DNA from: an uncultured Alteromonadaceae bacterium
GTDB lineage: Bacteria > Pseudomonadota > Gammaproteobacteria > Enterobacterales > Alteromonadaceae
Assembly: GCA_913056495.1 (NCBI GenBank)
Contig: CAJXMO010000030.1
Coordinates: forward strand, 1 to 41,263
Direction: 5' to 3'
Length of the DNA stretch: 41,263 bases
A program made the translations under genes and the position numbers. Below the pieces are notes generated by a model. That model did no database searches, was not told the origin of the DNA, and worked only from the letters and a program-made list of their open reading frames with translations. Shown here piece after piece: positions 1 to 8,853 of the stretch (positions are counted from its first letter, which is position 1; each line of letters begins with the position of its first letter).

Positions 1-127
1 TTACTAGCGAATTCAACGCAGTTATCAGGAAAAATAGCCACTAGAAAGCAATTTGTTATCCAGAGTTGAGGTTAATTTAGCTCAGAGACAATCATGATTG
101 CTGGCTTACGGTGGTATTTAATCTCGC

Positions 128-964
128 CTATATACCAGCTTGTTCAAGTTGCTGAATCAAATATCTGTCCCTGTATAATACGTTTTTACATTCGTCGCCA
201 AACCATTCCAGTGATGCATCTATATTGCGGATATCTTCATCCGGATGATGATTAATATGGTGAAGAAACTCTGTGTAATTGACGGCGCCTTCAAATAAAG
301 GGACTATGCCTTCACGTGTACCGGCAGCTGAATAGACAGTGTTAGGGGCAAACACATCCAAATAATCTGCTGAGCTGATATTTTTTAGATGACAATGATT
401 AATGAGTGGCTTAAGCCGTTCAAATGCCGGGATTATATCTGCTTTTGATTCCCACACATGTAATACGTCAAAATTAAGCTTCAGGTTGTCACGGTTAACC
501 TCTGAAAATAGTTGCTCAGTTGAGCTGACAGTATCTGCATAGGTATTTGGATGGGTTTCGATAATTAAATTCAGATCATATAAAGCAAGCAAGTCGCAGG
601 CTTTTTGTAGTCTTTTAGCCAACAGCTCAAAATCGGAATCACTGGTTTCGGAGCTGCCTTGATTACCCGCAAAGGTTCTTATTTTTTGGCTGCCCCAGTG
701 TTTGGCTAAGCGGCCTAATAGTAAGGTTTGTTTTTTTAGTTCAGGTTCATTTGCCTGCAATGGCAGGTAATCGCTTAACATAGTGGTTCTTAAACCAAAT
801 TCAGCGAGCCAGTTTTTATTATAGTGAGGCTGATGCGCTAAGTTTTTGGCATGAATGCCCCAAAGTTCAAGTCCCTGGAAATGATTTGCCTGTGCCCATT
901 TTGCTAACTGATCAATCGAGACCAGTTGATGACGAAATGAGATAGTGCAAATAGATAACATCAT
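128..964 (-). CDS. asbF: AsbF-like 3-dehydroshikimate dehydratase (petrobactin 3,4-dihydroxybenzoate supply)
   Basis: Sugar-phosphate isomerase/epimerase TIM-barrel protein, the fold of AsbF, which converts 3-dehydroshikimate to 3,4-dihydroxybenzoate for petrobactin. Counting from the upstream GTG at 970 the length is 280 residues, the same as Bacillus AsbF. Candidate divalent-metal and catalytic residues are E138 and H140 (IIETH), D168 and H171 (NFDVLH), H194 (HCHLK) and E255 (SLEW), in the expected order. I prefer the ATG at 964: it overlaps the asbDE stop as ATGA and has GAGGTG five bases upstream. It is the last gene of the asbABC(DE)F run. Family fold is certain; the AsbF role is inferred mainly from context, length and motif order. 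No clear terminator is visible in the 127 bases downstream. Confidence 0.88.
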   Translation of the reverse strand: MMLSICTISFRHQLVSIDQLAKWAQANHFQGLELWGIHAKNLAHQPHYNKNWLAEFGLRTTMLSDYLPLQANEPELKKQTLLLGRLAKHWGSQKIRTFAGNQGSSETSDSDFELLAKRLQKACDLLALYDLNLIIETHPNTYADTVSSTEQLFSEVNRDNLKLNFDVLHVWESKADIIPAFERLKPLINHCHLKNISSADYLDVFAPNTVYSAAGTREGIVPLFEGAVNYTEFLHHINHHPDEDIRNIDASLEWFGDECKNVLYRDRYLIQQLEQAGI

Positions 965-2274
965 AGGCACACCTCAGACTTTCTTGTGCTCACCTTTTGA
1001 TGCGTTTTACTTTTCCATTGCTTAAACAAGGTGAAGAGTGTTTGTTTTACGCTAAATTCTAAAGCGTCCTGATGTGCTAATAAGGATTCTATCTCTTTAA
1101 GTAAGTCAATAAATTCAATACCCTGGCTAAAATGAGCCGCGATTTTCATGGCTCTGAATTGAATTTTTTTATAGCCTGATACCAATTGTTCAATCACATC
1201 ACACCAGTTTTCAAAGTCATCAAATGGCATTTCAAGTTCGAGCATAAAAAAGGCAAGGCCATGTTCATAAGCATATTTTCGAATCGCAAGCACAGGTAAA
1301 TTGGCCAGCGCCTGATTTAAATCTGCCGGGGTTAACTCATTTTTTTGCTGAATATGCGCTTGGACTATGGTTCTTACCGCGTCTGTCATCGGGTTATTTT
1401 CCGGCTTAAAACAAGCGATAAAATAGTCATGAATTGCCTGACTGGTCACGGGCGTAATTTCACGACTGTCAAATAGATAACCACCTTCGACCGCTTCTGA
1501 AGCAATCGCTTGTATTACCTGCTGTTTATTTTGTTCACCTTGCCAGCGAAAATCCGGATCTAACATTAATAAATTATCCGGGTGCTCGCTTTTTTCGAGC
1601 ATGACATAGTGAGGAAAAGGATTTTGATTAAATTTATTTTCCCGCTCTGGTAGTAAGTACATATCCAGCATCACCATGATATGCTGGCTGGCCGGTTTAG
1701 CTTCAATTAAATTTAATAAACGTGAGATATTCTCAGCTTTTGATTGATCGGCCTGATACCAGGCATTGACTTTAACGCCATACAGACGTTCAAACCAATG
1801 GCGGAAAAAATCATGATTTAAATCATCTGCATGATAATGAATTTTATAGTCTTCTGTTACCACTACATCCGCATCCCAAACCCCAAAATAAAAAGGTCTG
1901 TGATCGACGGCGTGATGAGCTTTAATACATTCGCAAAGACAACTGACAAAACAATGTACCTTGATATCTTCGAACTCTTCTGGTTGTGTGTTTTCGGCCA
2001 GACTGACTGTTGGCTCTACATTCTCAGTTATTTGGCCGGACAGAAACGAGGCTAAACTGTTAATGGTCTCAAAATCACTGGCGTTTAGCGCCTCATCCGG
2101 AACTTCTATGGATAATTGGGTTTCCAGACTAATTAATAACTGCATAATCAGCACTGAATCCAAATACAGATCCTGATTAAGTCGGGCCTTCTCATCAAAG
2201 GCCGCCATATTGGCGGTTGGAATTTCATCGATTAAAACACGTTTAATGGCTTCAATTATGGTGGTTTTTTGCAT
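961..2274 (-). CDS. asbDE: AsbD-AsbE fusion: aryl carrier protein joined to petrobactin condensation enzyme
   Basis: Residues about 1-85 form an acyl/aryl carrier domain with the phosphopantetheine serine at S40 in the motif LYLDSVLIMQ. Residues about 105-437 match the place and size of AsbE, which transfers 3,4-dihydroxybenzoyl from the AsbD carrier to the spermidine arm of petrobactin. In Bacillus these are two proteins of about 91 and 327 residues; here one 437-residue frame covers both, joined by a short acidic linker (residues about 85-105, rich in E and T). It lies between asbC (33-base gap) and asbF (ATGA overlap). The carrier domain is clear from its motif; the AsbE identity rests on position, size and context rather than a motif I can name. 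Confidence 0.85.
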   Translation of the reverse strand: MQKTTIIEAIKRVLIDEIPTANMAAFDEKARLNQDLYLDSVLIMQLLISLETQLSIEVPDEALNASDFETINSLASFLSGQITENVEPTVSLAENTQPEEFEDIKVHCFVSCLCECIKAHHAVDHRPFYFGVWDADVVVTEDYKIHYHADDLNHDFFRHWFERLYGVKVNAWYQADQSKAENISRLLNLIEAKPASQHIMVMLDMYLLPERENKFNQNPFPHYVMLEKSEHPDNLLMLDPDFRWQGEQNKQQVIQAIASEAVEGGYLFDSREITPVTSQAIHDYFIACFKPENNPMTDAVRTIVQAHIQQKNELTPADLNQALANLPVLAIRKYAYEHGLAFFMLELEMPFDDFENWCDVIEQLVSGYKKIQFRAMKIAAHFSQGIEFIDLLKEIESLLAHQDALEFSVKQTLFTLFKQWKSKTHQKVSTRKSEVCL

Positions 2275-2307
2275 AAGGATTCATTCTGTTTATTGGATTT
2301 TAATTGC

Positions 2308-3582
2308 TCAAGCGCTTGCTTTTTGAAACTCAATGGCCAGATGTTTACGGTTAACCTTACTGTTTGCCATACGTGCTATTTGAGTGACCGGTTGTAAAAA
2401 CTGTGGAATCTGAAAAGGAGCCAGATGCTGGCTGCACCACAGGCGCAGAACAGCGGGGGTAAGCTCAGAATCGGCAAGGTATTGCAGACAGATTCTGTGC
2501 CCAGCCAGCGGGTCTTCTATTTTAAAAATGACACAGTCATTAATTTTTGGATGGCTTAGGATGATATTTTCCAGTTCATTCGGATAAACATTTAAACCTG
2601 ATACTATAATGGTGTCGTCCAAGCGTGCGACAAAATGTAAATGTCCGTTCTGGTCCGTAAATCCGGCATCCTGAGTGTGTATGCTTTTGATACCAACTGA
2701 TGTTTCAATGCGGGCGATAATCTCAGTCGGATGTGTAGGGTTGCTACTTGTTTCCAGTGTAATATGCGCCAGGGGTGTACCCAAATTATCGGCGGTAGCT
2801 GGATTATGACTGATGCTGATACAGCCGGCTTCAGAGCAGCCGTATTGTTGGTAAAAGTTATTTACCCGAGGTTTTATTTGTTCAAAAACTGCATCTGAGA
2901 GGGTTGAGCCGGAAGTCATAGCGGCAAACAGTTTATCCGATTTAGGCCATAATCTTGCCAAACCCTGAAGCATTACAGGTGATGAATAGAGCAGAGGTTT
3001 GTCATAGCTACGCAGAATTTTGATGATAAATTTAGGATTTATGCTGGTTATAATGGTAGGCATCTGGCCGCGCGCTAAAGCCACCATAACGCCGCTAATT
3101 AAACCGTATGAATGTGTGATTGGGCACGCGATTACCGGTGCAATGTCAGAGTCAATGCTAAGCGCTTGGCAATAGCTATTAATTTCAATATCAATATCAG
3201 CCCAACTTCGTAAAATACATTTGGCTTCGCCCGTTGTCCCTGAGCTCATCTGAATTAAACCCGCATGCTGGTTAGCTTGAATAGACAAATTTTCTGACGT
3301 ATTTTCCAGTGGTATAAGCTGGGTCAGGTCCTGATAAATTAACAATCCACAACCCGCTTTTTCAGCTAATTGTTTAGCATGCTCAAGTGGTATGCCCGGA
3401 TGAATCGGCATGGCGGAAATATGGTGTGATTTTAAATAAAAGCACAGGGTGAGCCAGACAAAGCTATCTTCAACACAGACCGCAATCGCCTGCTGATGAT
3501 TAATCTGATCAAACGCCTGATAAGAATTCTTTTGCTGAGCAAAGTCTGATTCACTATAAAATTTATCATTAATGGTAAACAT
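2308..3582 (-). CDS. asbC: AsbC-like 3,4-dihydroxybenzoate:AMP ligase
   Basis: ANL-superfamily adenylating enzyme of 424 residues, similar in length to Bacillus AsbC. Visible motifs: phosphate-binding loop QMSSGTTGEAK (111-121), YGCSEAG (247-253), the hinge/A8 region LDDTIIVSGLNVYPNELE (321-338) and a C-terminal catalytic lysine near K409 (NSKVNRK). It should activate 3,4-dihydroxybenzoate and load it onto the carrier domain encoded by the next gene. It starts 14 bases after asbB ends and is followed by asbDE, the same order as in the petrobactin operon. Substrate choice cannot be read from sequence by eye; it is inferred from context. Confidence 0.87.
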   Translation of the reverse strand: MFTINDKFYSESDFAQQKNSYQAFDQINHQQAIAVCVEDSFVWLTLCFYLKSHHISAMPIHPGIPLEHAKQLAEKAGCGLLIYQDLTQLIPLENTSENLSIQANQHAGLIQMSSGTTGEAKCILRSWADIDIEINSYCQALSIDSDIAPVIACPITHSYGLISGVMVALARGQMPTIITSINPKFIIKILRSYDKPLLYSSPVMLQGLARLWPKSDKLFAAMTSGSTLSDAVFEQIKPRVNNFYQQYGCSEAGCISISHNPATADNLGTPLAHITLETSSNPTHPTEIIARIETSVGIKSIHTQDAGFTDQNGHLHFVARLDDTIIVSGLNVYPNELENIILSHPKINDCVIFKIEDPLAGHRICLQYLADSELTPAVLRLWCSQHLAPFQIPQFLQPVTQIARMANSKVNRKHLAIEFQKASA

Positions 3583-3596
3583 AAGATTATCTCTGA

Positions 3597-5411
3597 TTAA
3601 CTGGATTCACTGTTGAGTTCTGCGCTGAAAAGGCGATTCAAAATTTGAGATTGGCGGTTTTTATCCGCTAAGGGGTTTTGAATCGCATGATGGAATTCTG
3701 CACTGCTCTTCTCACTAAATTTTTTCTTCAGGAGAGATTCGGTTTGAATGTCGGACTTAAAAATATTGATTTTTTGTAACCGAGCTGTCCCGGTCAACCC
3801 CGCTCTTTGGTAATCCTGAAATGCCTGAAAAATTAACTGCCAGAATTGCTGCTCCGGGAACTGATAGTGCATTTCAAGTAAAACAGCCAAATCAGCTAGG
3901 TTAAAGACAAATAAGGTATCAACAAATAATTCTCGCAGCGCTTCGACACTGCTCATCCAATAATACTGATCTGGTTTTGCACTCTGGTAACAGGTATTTA
4001 ATTCACTAAAAACCGGTGCCAGATCGGGTTCAGCCAGAAAGTCTGGCACATATTCAAGACTTTCATGAAAATCTCTTAAAATCACTTTTTGAGGCCAACC
4101 CTGCTGATGCTCAATCAGGAGATTCTGGGCATGGGCTTCTAGTGCAATACCGTGTTTAACTAATAAATGCCAGATGGGAATTACACTGATTTTAATTAAA
4201 TGCTTAAGCCATTTTTGACAACCGTAGCTTTGGATCCAGGGATCGATAAATGGCTTTTTGTCCTGTTCAATTGCGGTTAATGCGACAAAAGGCAGAGTGC
4301 ATTTATCAGTATGACGATGAATGCTTTGCCTGAATATCACCCCTAACTGATCAGCCAGTTCATCCACCCAAGGCTGAAACTCATTACCATCATTGGCCAG
4401 GCTGATACCTGCATATTCAGGTAATAAAATCATATATTCCTGTAAAAACGGATCAGACTGCCACAGTGTTTCAAGCCAGTTTGAGAGTGCAGGTGCTGTG
4501 CAGATTGAATGATTTTCTATCGTTCTGAGCGAAGAGGTATTAACCATATTAAGCGGTAGTTTGATATTGGCTTTACCGGGATGAATGACATTTAATAAGG
4601 TTCTTACGGAAATACTCGCCTGATAATAATCTCCGGCCGCACCCAAATAAAATACCTGTTGATTTTGTATTGCTGCAGCTAGTTTTGGTTTTATATTCAG
4701 CCATTGCCAGGGATGAACCGGTAATAAGGCAAATGCGCTGGGCTCATGGGTTTGTTTGGCCAGCACTGTATGGAGTTGTACAAAACTGTTTTGTTCTAAT
4801 TCCTGCTGCCAGAATGCATGATCTGAAGATGATGCAAAAGATCGTTTCAAATAGCAGCGGCGCACCGCTAGCCAATGAAGCTGAAAACAATTTGCAGCTT
4901 CCGGGCCGTATTTTTGATGATCGTTTGTATTAAAACCGGTTCTGGCTTTAAAGCACGGATGATAAGGATGGCCTTCATCGATTGCCGACTCCAGTTCAAC
5001 ATAACTTAATTCACGGCGACTGTTGAGTCGGGTTAAATACTGATGATTCCACCGACATAAAGAAACCGTTTGCTTGAGCTCTGATATGAGCCTGTTTTTC
5101 ACTTTTTGCGATGCCGGTAAATTATCCACCAGCTCGGCAAGATGAATATGGTGCCAGTTATTGCCACGGCGGGTATAAAGGTGCTTCGATTCTAGTCTGA
5201 TACGACTAAAACCGGTTATTTTCCCTTTTGTTTTATAGTCCGTTTGATTCAGGTTGAAATAAAAATAACCGTTTTGATAGTCATACGGACAAATCTGTTC
5301 AAATAACAAAGCTTCGACTAACTGACGGATAACTCTGTTTTCAGGTGTTTCCGTCTGTTCGTTTGTATATTCAGAAACCGGCATACCAGGTTGAATTAAT
5401 GATTTAAACAC
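3597..5411 (-). CDS. asbB: AsbB-like NIS siderophore synthetase (IucA/IucC family)
   Basis: NRPS-independent siderophore synthetase of 604 residues. Family signatures: GHPYHPCFKARTGF (147-160), LPVHPWQW (230-237), ASISVRTL (265-272) and KLPLNMVNTSSLRT (284-297), which form the ATP/citrate site, followed by a C-terminal FhuF-like part. In petrobactin assembly AsbB condenses the second spermidine-derived arm onto the citryl backbone. The start is a GTG at 5411 overlapping the end of asbA, with GGAG about ten bases upstream; an ATG at 5384 is an alternative. It is second in the operon. AsbA and AsbB are paralogues, so the A/B assignment comes from gene order. Confidence 0.88.
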   Translation of the reverse strand: MFKSLIQPGMPVSEYTNEQTETPENRVIRQLVEALLFEQICPYDYQNGYFYFNLNQTDYKTKGKITGFSRIRLESKHLYTRRGNNWHHIHLAELVDNLPASQKVKNRLISELKQTVSLCRWNHQYLTRLNSRRELSYVELESAIDEGHPYHPCFKARTGFNTNDHQKYGPEAANCFQLHWLAVRRCYLKRSFASSSDHAFWQQELEQNSFVQLHTVLAKQTHEPSAFALLPVHPWQWLNIKPKLAAAIQNQQVFYLGAAGDYYQASISVRTLLNVIHPGKANIKLPLNMVNTSSLRTIENHSICTAPALSNWLETLWQSDPFLQEYMILLPEYAGISLANDGNEFQPWVDELADQLGVIFRQSIHRHTDKCTLPFVALTAIEQDKKPFIDPWIQSYGCQKWLKHLIKISVIPIWHLLVKHGIALEAHAQNLLIEHQQGWPQKVILRDFHESLEYVPDFLAEPDLAPVFSELNTCYQSAKPDQYYWMSSVEALRELFVDTLFVFNLADLAVLLEMHYQFPEQQFWQLIFQAFQDYQRAGLTGTARLQKINIFKSDIQTESLLKKKFSEKSSAEFHHAIQNPLADKNRQSQILNRLFSAELNSESS

Positions 5412-7245
5412 AAGCTAGCTGCTCCGCATCCAGCTCAGCCCGAGCCGCCAGTTTGCTTTGTTGATGAAGCGTATAAAAAGGGTTGTTAATTTCAGTGTAA
5501 ACCGCTAATTCCTGTTCGGCTTCTAATTCATCGACATCGGCAACTCGGGTTAATAAGTTGGCTTTGCAGGCAATTCCAGGTTTATTCAGAGCCATATCAA
5601 CAAATTTGGCGCCTACTCCCTTGAGTTCGGCGCGCATTGCCTGAAGCTTTTGATAACTGAGCGTTAATAATTGATTTTCGTTGATTAAACCATCCTGCCC
5701 AAACCGCCAAATAACCGAAAAAAGCTGATTTATAAATAGGTAATAGCCAAAGCGATCGGCAATCATCTCATCGCTATAAAATAAGTCCGGGTTGTTTTTG
5801 AGTGCGGGTTCAGCTGCCAATAGCTTTGATTTCATCAAAGCAGATAAATAAAACCCCTGATTATCACGATAATAATAGTGGCTTGGACAATGACGCTCAA
5901 TGGTGAGCAATGAGTTTTGCTGATGCGCTTCTAACGCAACCCCATGTTTTTCATAAAGCCATATAGCTGGCTCTATTGCGCATTGCCAGTAACGTTCAAA
6001 CCAAATCAGGCTGGCCGTTTGCAGGTTGATTCGTTTGTTTTTAGCCAGCGCTTTGACTTGCTGGCTCAGTTTAGATTCAGCGCCGGGCAATATGGGTTCT
6101 TGAACCAGAGCGGCGATTGAAACGGTTGAATGTGATTGTGTATTTTCCTGTTTAAAAGGGTTGCGCCGAATGATGGTTTCAAATCCGCTTTCGGTTTTAT
6201 CTGCGTTTGTGATTGTGATGTAGGCAGGATCTTCAATTAAAATAAATTGTGGAAAATGCTGATTAAAATCGCTACCAGAGATTAACTTGCCGACATTTAA
6301 TCCAGGCTCTAGTTCATGCACCCTGTTTTTGCGTAGTGAGTTTGTGATTTTGACCGGTATTGAAAGTTTGATCATAAAATCCAGCTCACGGCAATATAAA
6401 GTGCGTACGGATGAGGTCGGTGTGAATTTTTTTCCAATGACCCCCAAATTCTCTATCTGACCCTTTTGCATCAACTGAACAATCTCAAACTGATGCAATA
6501 GCCAGTGAGCCTGCAACGGATGTACAGGAACGAGTTGTTTGTCTTTATCTGGCAAACCACCATCGATTTCGGCAATTTGGTTAATAATTTGCTCTACACT
6601 TTGACTTGTGGAGGTCTTTTGCTGAAGCAACGTTTTTGATACAGCAAAAAAATGGAGTTGAAATTCTGCTTTTAATTCCGGTGCATAGTTTTTGTGTTGC
6701 CATGCATGAATCCCCTGGCGGGATTTAGGTGTCGGGTGCAGCCAGTGGCCAAACAAGAGTGATTGTTCTGACGCAATAAAATCCAGCTGTTCGAGGCTTG
6801 AATCATACTGACGTTTGGCTAGGTAATCCTGCATAATCTGATGGCTTTCCAGCGTACGGTTAAGCAATTCAAGTTTTTGGCCAGACTTTGCATCCCCGTC
6901 CTTACAGTCGGCATAAATGTTATCTATCAGCAGTAAGCTAGCTGACAAAAAACTCATGCATTGCCAGTTCCAGTCATTGTCACGCTTACAAAAAACCTGA
7001 TTGATTCTGTGACGCCCCACAATTGAACGGTATGAAATAGCCAGAACCAGGCTCGCTTTAATCCCGGTGAGTTGTAATTCCAGTGCATGTGTTGCTGGAT
7101 GACTAAACTCTGTACCTGTTGCTTGTTGCCAGTGCTGGCTTGAATGCCAAACACCGGACTCAATTTCTCGAATATAGCAATTTGCAAAAGCTTGAAATGA
7201 AGCATGCTCTGCGAGTTGACTCGCGTTTAAGTGTTCCTGTTCCAT
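5404..7245 (-). CDS. asbA: AsbA-like NIS siderophore synthetase (citrate-spermidine ligase)
   Basis: IucA/IucC-family synthetase of 613 residues. Signatures: GHWLHPTPKSRQG (166-178), VPVHPLQ (239-245), TPTSSVRTL (275-283) and KLSIPVKITNSLR (293-305), with the later EAHQQNSLL motif of the C-terminal part. AsbA adenylates citrate and couples it to spermidine, the first step of petrobactin assembly. GGAGG lies eight bases before the ATG. It is the first gene of the biosynthetic run, and a near-consensus Fur box at 7297-7315 lies about 50 bases upstream, so iron-repressed transcription is expected. Two NIS synthetases followed by asbC, asbDE and asbF make petrobactin the best product guess over aerobactin-type siderophores. 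Confidence 0.9.
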   Translation of the reverse strand: MEQEHLNASQLAEHASFQAFANCYIREIESGVWHSSQHWQQATGTEFSHPATHALELQLTGIKASLVLAISYRSIVGRHRINQVFCKRDNDWNWQCMSFLSASLLLIDNIYADCKDGDAKSGQKLELLNRTLESHQIMQDYLAKRQYDSSLEQLDFIASEQSLLFGHWLHPTPKSRQGIHAWQHKNYAPELKAEFQLHFFAVSKTLLQQKTSTSQSVEQIINQIAEIDGGLPDKDKQLVPVHPLQAHWLLHQFEIVQLMQKGQIENLGVIGKKFTPTSSVRTLYCRELDFMIKLSIPVKITNSLRKNRVHELEPGLNVGKLISGSDFNQHFPQFILIEDPAYITITNADKTESGFETIIRRNPFKQENTQSHSTVSIAALVQEPILPGAESKLSQQVKALAKNKRINLQTASLIWFERYWQCAIEPAIWLYEKHGVALEAHQQNSLLTIERHCPSHYYYRDNQGFYLSALMKSKLLAAEPALKNNPDLFYSDEMIADRFGYYLFINQLFSVIWRFGQDGLINENQLLTLSYQKLQAMRAELKGVGAKFVDMALNKPGIACKANLLTRVADVDELEAEQELAVYTEINNPFYTLHQQSKLAARAELDAEQLACV

Positions 7246-7296
7246 TATATTTGCCTCCGGCCATCTGATAATTCACCAACACTTATGAATGGTTAC

Positions 7297-7315
7297 GATA
7301 ATGATAATAATTATC
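7297..7315 (-). promoter_or_regulatory. Fur box upstream of asbA
   Basis: The sequence GATAATGATAATAATTATC differs from the classical 19-base Fur box GATAATGATAATCATTATC at a single position. It sits between the MATE gene and asbA, 52 bases before the asbA ATG. Iron-dependent repression of asbABC(DE)F is the natural reading. Confidence 0.9.
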
Positions 7316-7343
7316 AATATCAAATGGTTTTACAAATGTTACA

Positions 7344-8729
7344 CTAATCCAGAGGGCGATGCATGTGTGCTAATTTTGAAGGTCTGTATTGCCAGCAATA
7401 ATAGCTGGCCAGCAGAAACGCCAGCCACTCGGCTAATGGCAAAGCGATTATAAAAGTCAGTTCCGGAGGGTGAAAAGGAAACAGGGACCCGTTTGAAAAA
7501 ACATAATGACAGCTTATCAGCAATAGTGCAGGTAAAATCAGACTGCGGGTAATGGCAACAATAGCCGAGGGTTTAGCCTGATGAATGGCGGTTAAATAAC
7601 AGGTTAAAATTATATTGGTTCCATTGATTAAAAACAGAGGCAATAGCAACACTAATAGCTGCTGGCTCATTTGCTGCGCGGCCAGTTCGCTTTGGCTAAT
7701 AAACCAGCCGACAGCCACTTCAGGCCAAAGTGTGAGTAACAGCGCGATTAATCCCCCCATAATCAGTGCGCAACCGAGGGCGAGCGTTAAAAATTGCTGA
7801 ACTCTGTTAAATGCCTGAGCACCATAATTTTGGCTGATGATTAAATGCAGTGCGTCTGCAAACCCATAGCTGATCATAATGCTTAAAAATATGAAGTAAT
7901 TCACTATCGTAAAAGCGGCAACGCCTTCAACACCCAGGCGGGATAGCATAAGCGCGTTTAGAATAAAAAAGATAACGCCAACAGATAGTTCATTAATGAG
8001 CTCAGATACACCATTACAGGCCGATTTGTATAAGAGTCGCCAGTTTTTTTGCAGTAGCTTGAATACTAACGTTTTCTGTTTACTGAAAAAATACTGACTT
8101 AATACAAAAAACTGTATCGTCTGTGCTATGGCTGTGGCATAAGCCGCACCAGCCAGTCCGGCTTGCAAATATATAATAAACCAGGCATCAAGAATAATAT
8201 TAAGGAGAGCACCAGTCACCAAGGCGCTCGTTGCCAGCACAGGATGACCGTCAGAGCGAACTTGATAATACAAAACCATAGTAATGAGCTGAATAATAAA
8301 CACCCAGCGAATGATATTTAAATAACTGGCAGCCAGAGGCGCTATTTCGTCCGGTATATTTAATAGCGAAAACAGCTCTGCTTCAAATAACAGGCTGAGT
8401 AGCGCAAATATCAGATTAATGAAACCGGCAGCGATAAGTGATTGGCTGAAGATATCGCTTGCCGAGTCCGGGTCTTTCGCTCCGAGCGCTTTACCCGTTG
8501 TCACCGCGCCGCCAATTGCCAGCATGATGGCAATTGATATCAGCACAGTGAAGTAGGGGATCATCAATGTAATGGCAGCCAGCGCATCCGCACCTATGAC
8601 ATTACCGACAAAAATACCATCTACCAGATTGGCGCTGGTAATCGCCAGTAATCCCATAAGTGATGGTAAAACATAATAAAAATAGGTGCGTGTGACCTTT
8701 CCTGATAAGACGGAATTTTGCTTTGACAT
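7344..8729 (-). CDS. MATE-family efflux transporter, candidate petrobactin exporter
   Basis: Multidrug and toxin extrusion (MATE/NorM/DinF-like) inner-membrane protein of 461 residues with about twelve hydrophobic segments in two halves. The start includes the typical LVDGIFVGNVIGADALAA-type first-helix region. It is the most upstream minus-strand gene and reads toward asbA, with a 98-base gap holding the asbA Fur box. A second Fur-like box lies 57 bases upstream of its start, so it is probably iron-regulated too. Family members extrude cationic compounds; export of the polyamine siderophore is inferred from location. The known Bacillus petrobactin exporter is an RND-type pump, so this would be a different solution. 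Confidence 0.85.
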   Translation of the reverse strand: MSKQNSVLSGKVTRTYFYYVLPSLMGLLAITSANLVDGIFVGNVIGADALAAITLMIPYFTVLISIAIMLAIGGAVTTGKALGAKDPDSASDIFSQSLIAAGFINLIFALLSLLFEAELFSLLNIPDEIAPLAASYLNIIRWVFIIQLITMVLYYQVRSDGHPVLATSALVTGALLNIILDAWFIIYLQAGLAGAAYATAIAQTIQFFVLSQYFFSKQKTLVFKLLQKNWRLLYKSACNGVSELINELSVGVIFFILNALMLSRLGVEGVAAFTIVNYFIFLSIMISYGFADALHLIISQNYGAQAFNRVQQFLTLALGCALIMGGLIALLLTLWPEVAVGWFISQSELAAQQMSQQLLVLLLPLFLINGTNIILTCYLTAIHQAKPSAIVAITRSLILPALLLISCHYVFSNGSLFPFHPPELTFIIALPLAEWLAFLLASYYCWQYRPSKLAHMHRPLD

Positions 8730-8785
8730 AAGGCGTTCTCAAAAATAAATACCGGAAGTATAAATATTTGTTTTTCTATTGCAAA

Positions 8786-8800
8786 TGAAAGTAATTATCA
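8786..8800. promoter_or_regulatory. Fur-like box between MATE gene and regulator/polyamine operon
   Basis: TGAAAGTAATTATCA matches the 7-1-7 Fur consensus TGATAATnATTATCA at 12 of 14 defined positions. It lies almost midway between the divergent starts of the MATE gene (8729) and the response regulator (8854), so it could control both directions. Confidence 0.65.
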
Positions 8801-8853
8801 TTAACCTTTGTGTTTTTGAAAGTTTAACCCATTTAAAAGGCATTTTGAGTGTA

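Noticed and set aside
89..100. Palindrome CAATCATGATTG downstream of asbF
   Set aside because: Too short, without a T-run; not a convincing terminator or operator.
3597..7245. Aerobactin-type or rhizobactin-type siderophore synthesis
   Set aside because: Two IucA/IucC proteins alone would allow it, but the lysine monooxygenase and acetyltransferase of aerobactin are missing, while asbC, asbDE and asbF are present in petrobactin order.
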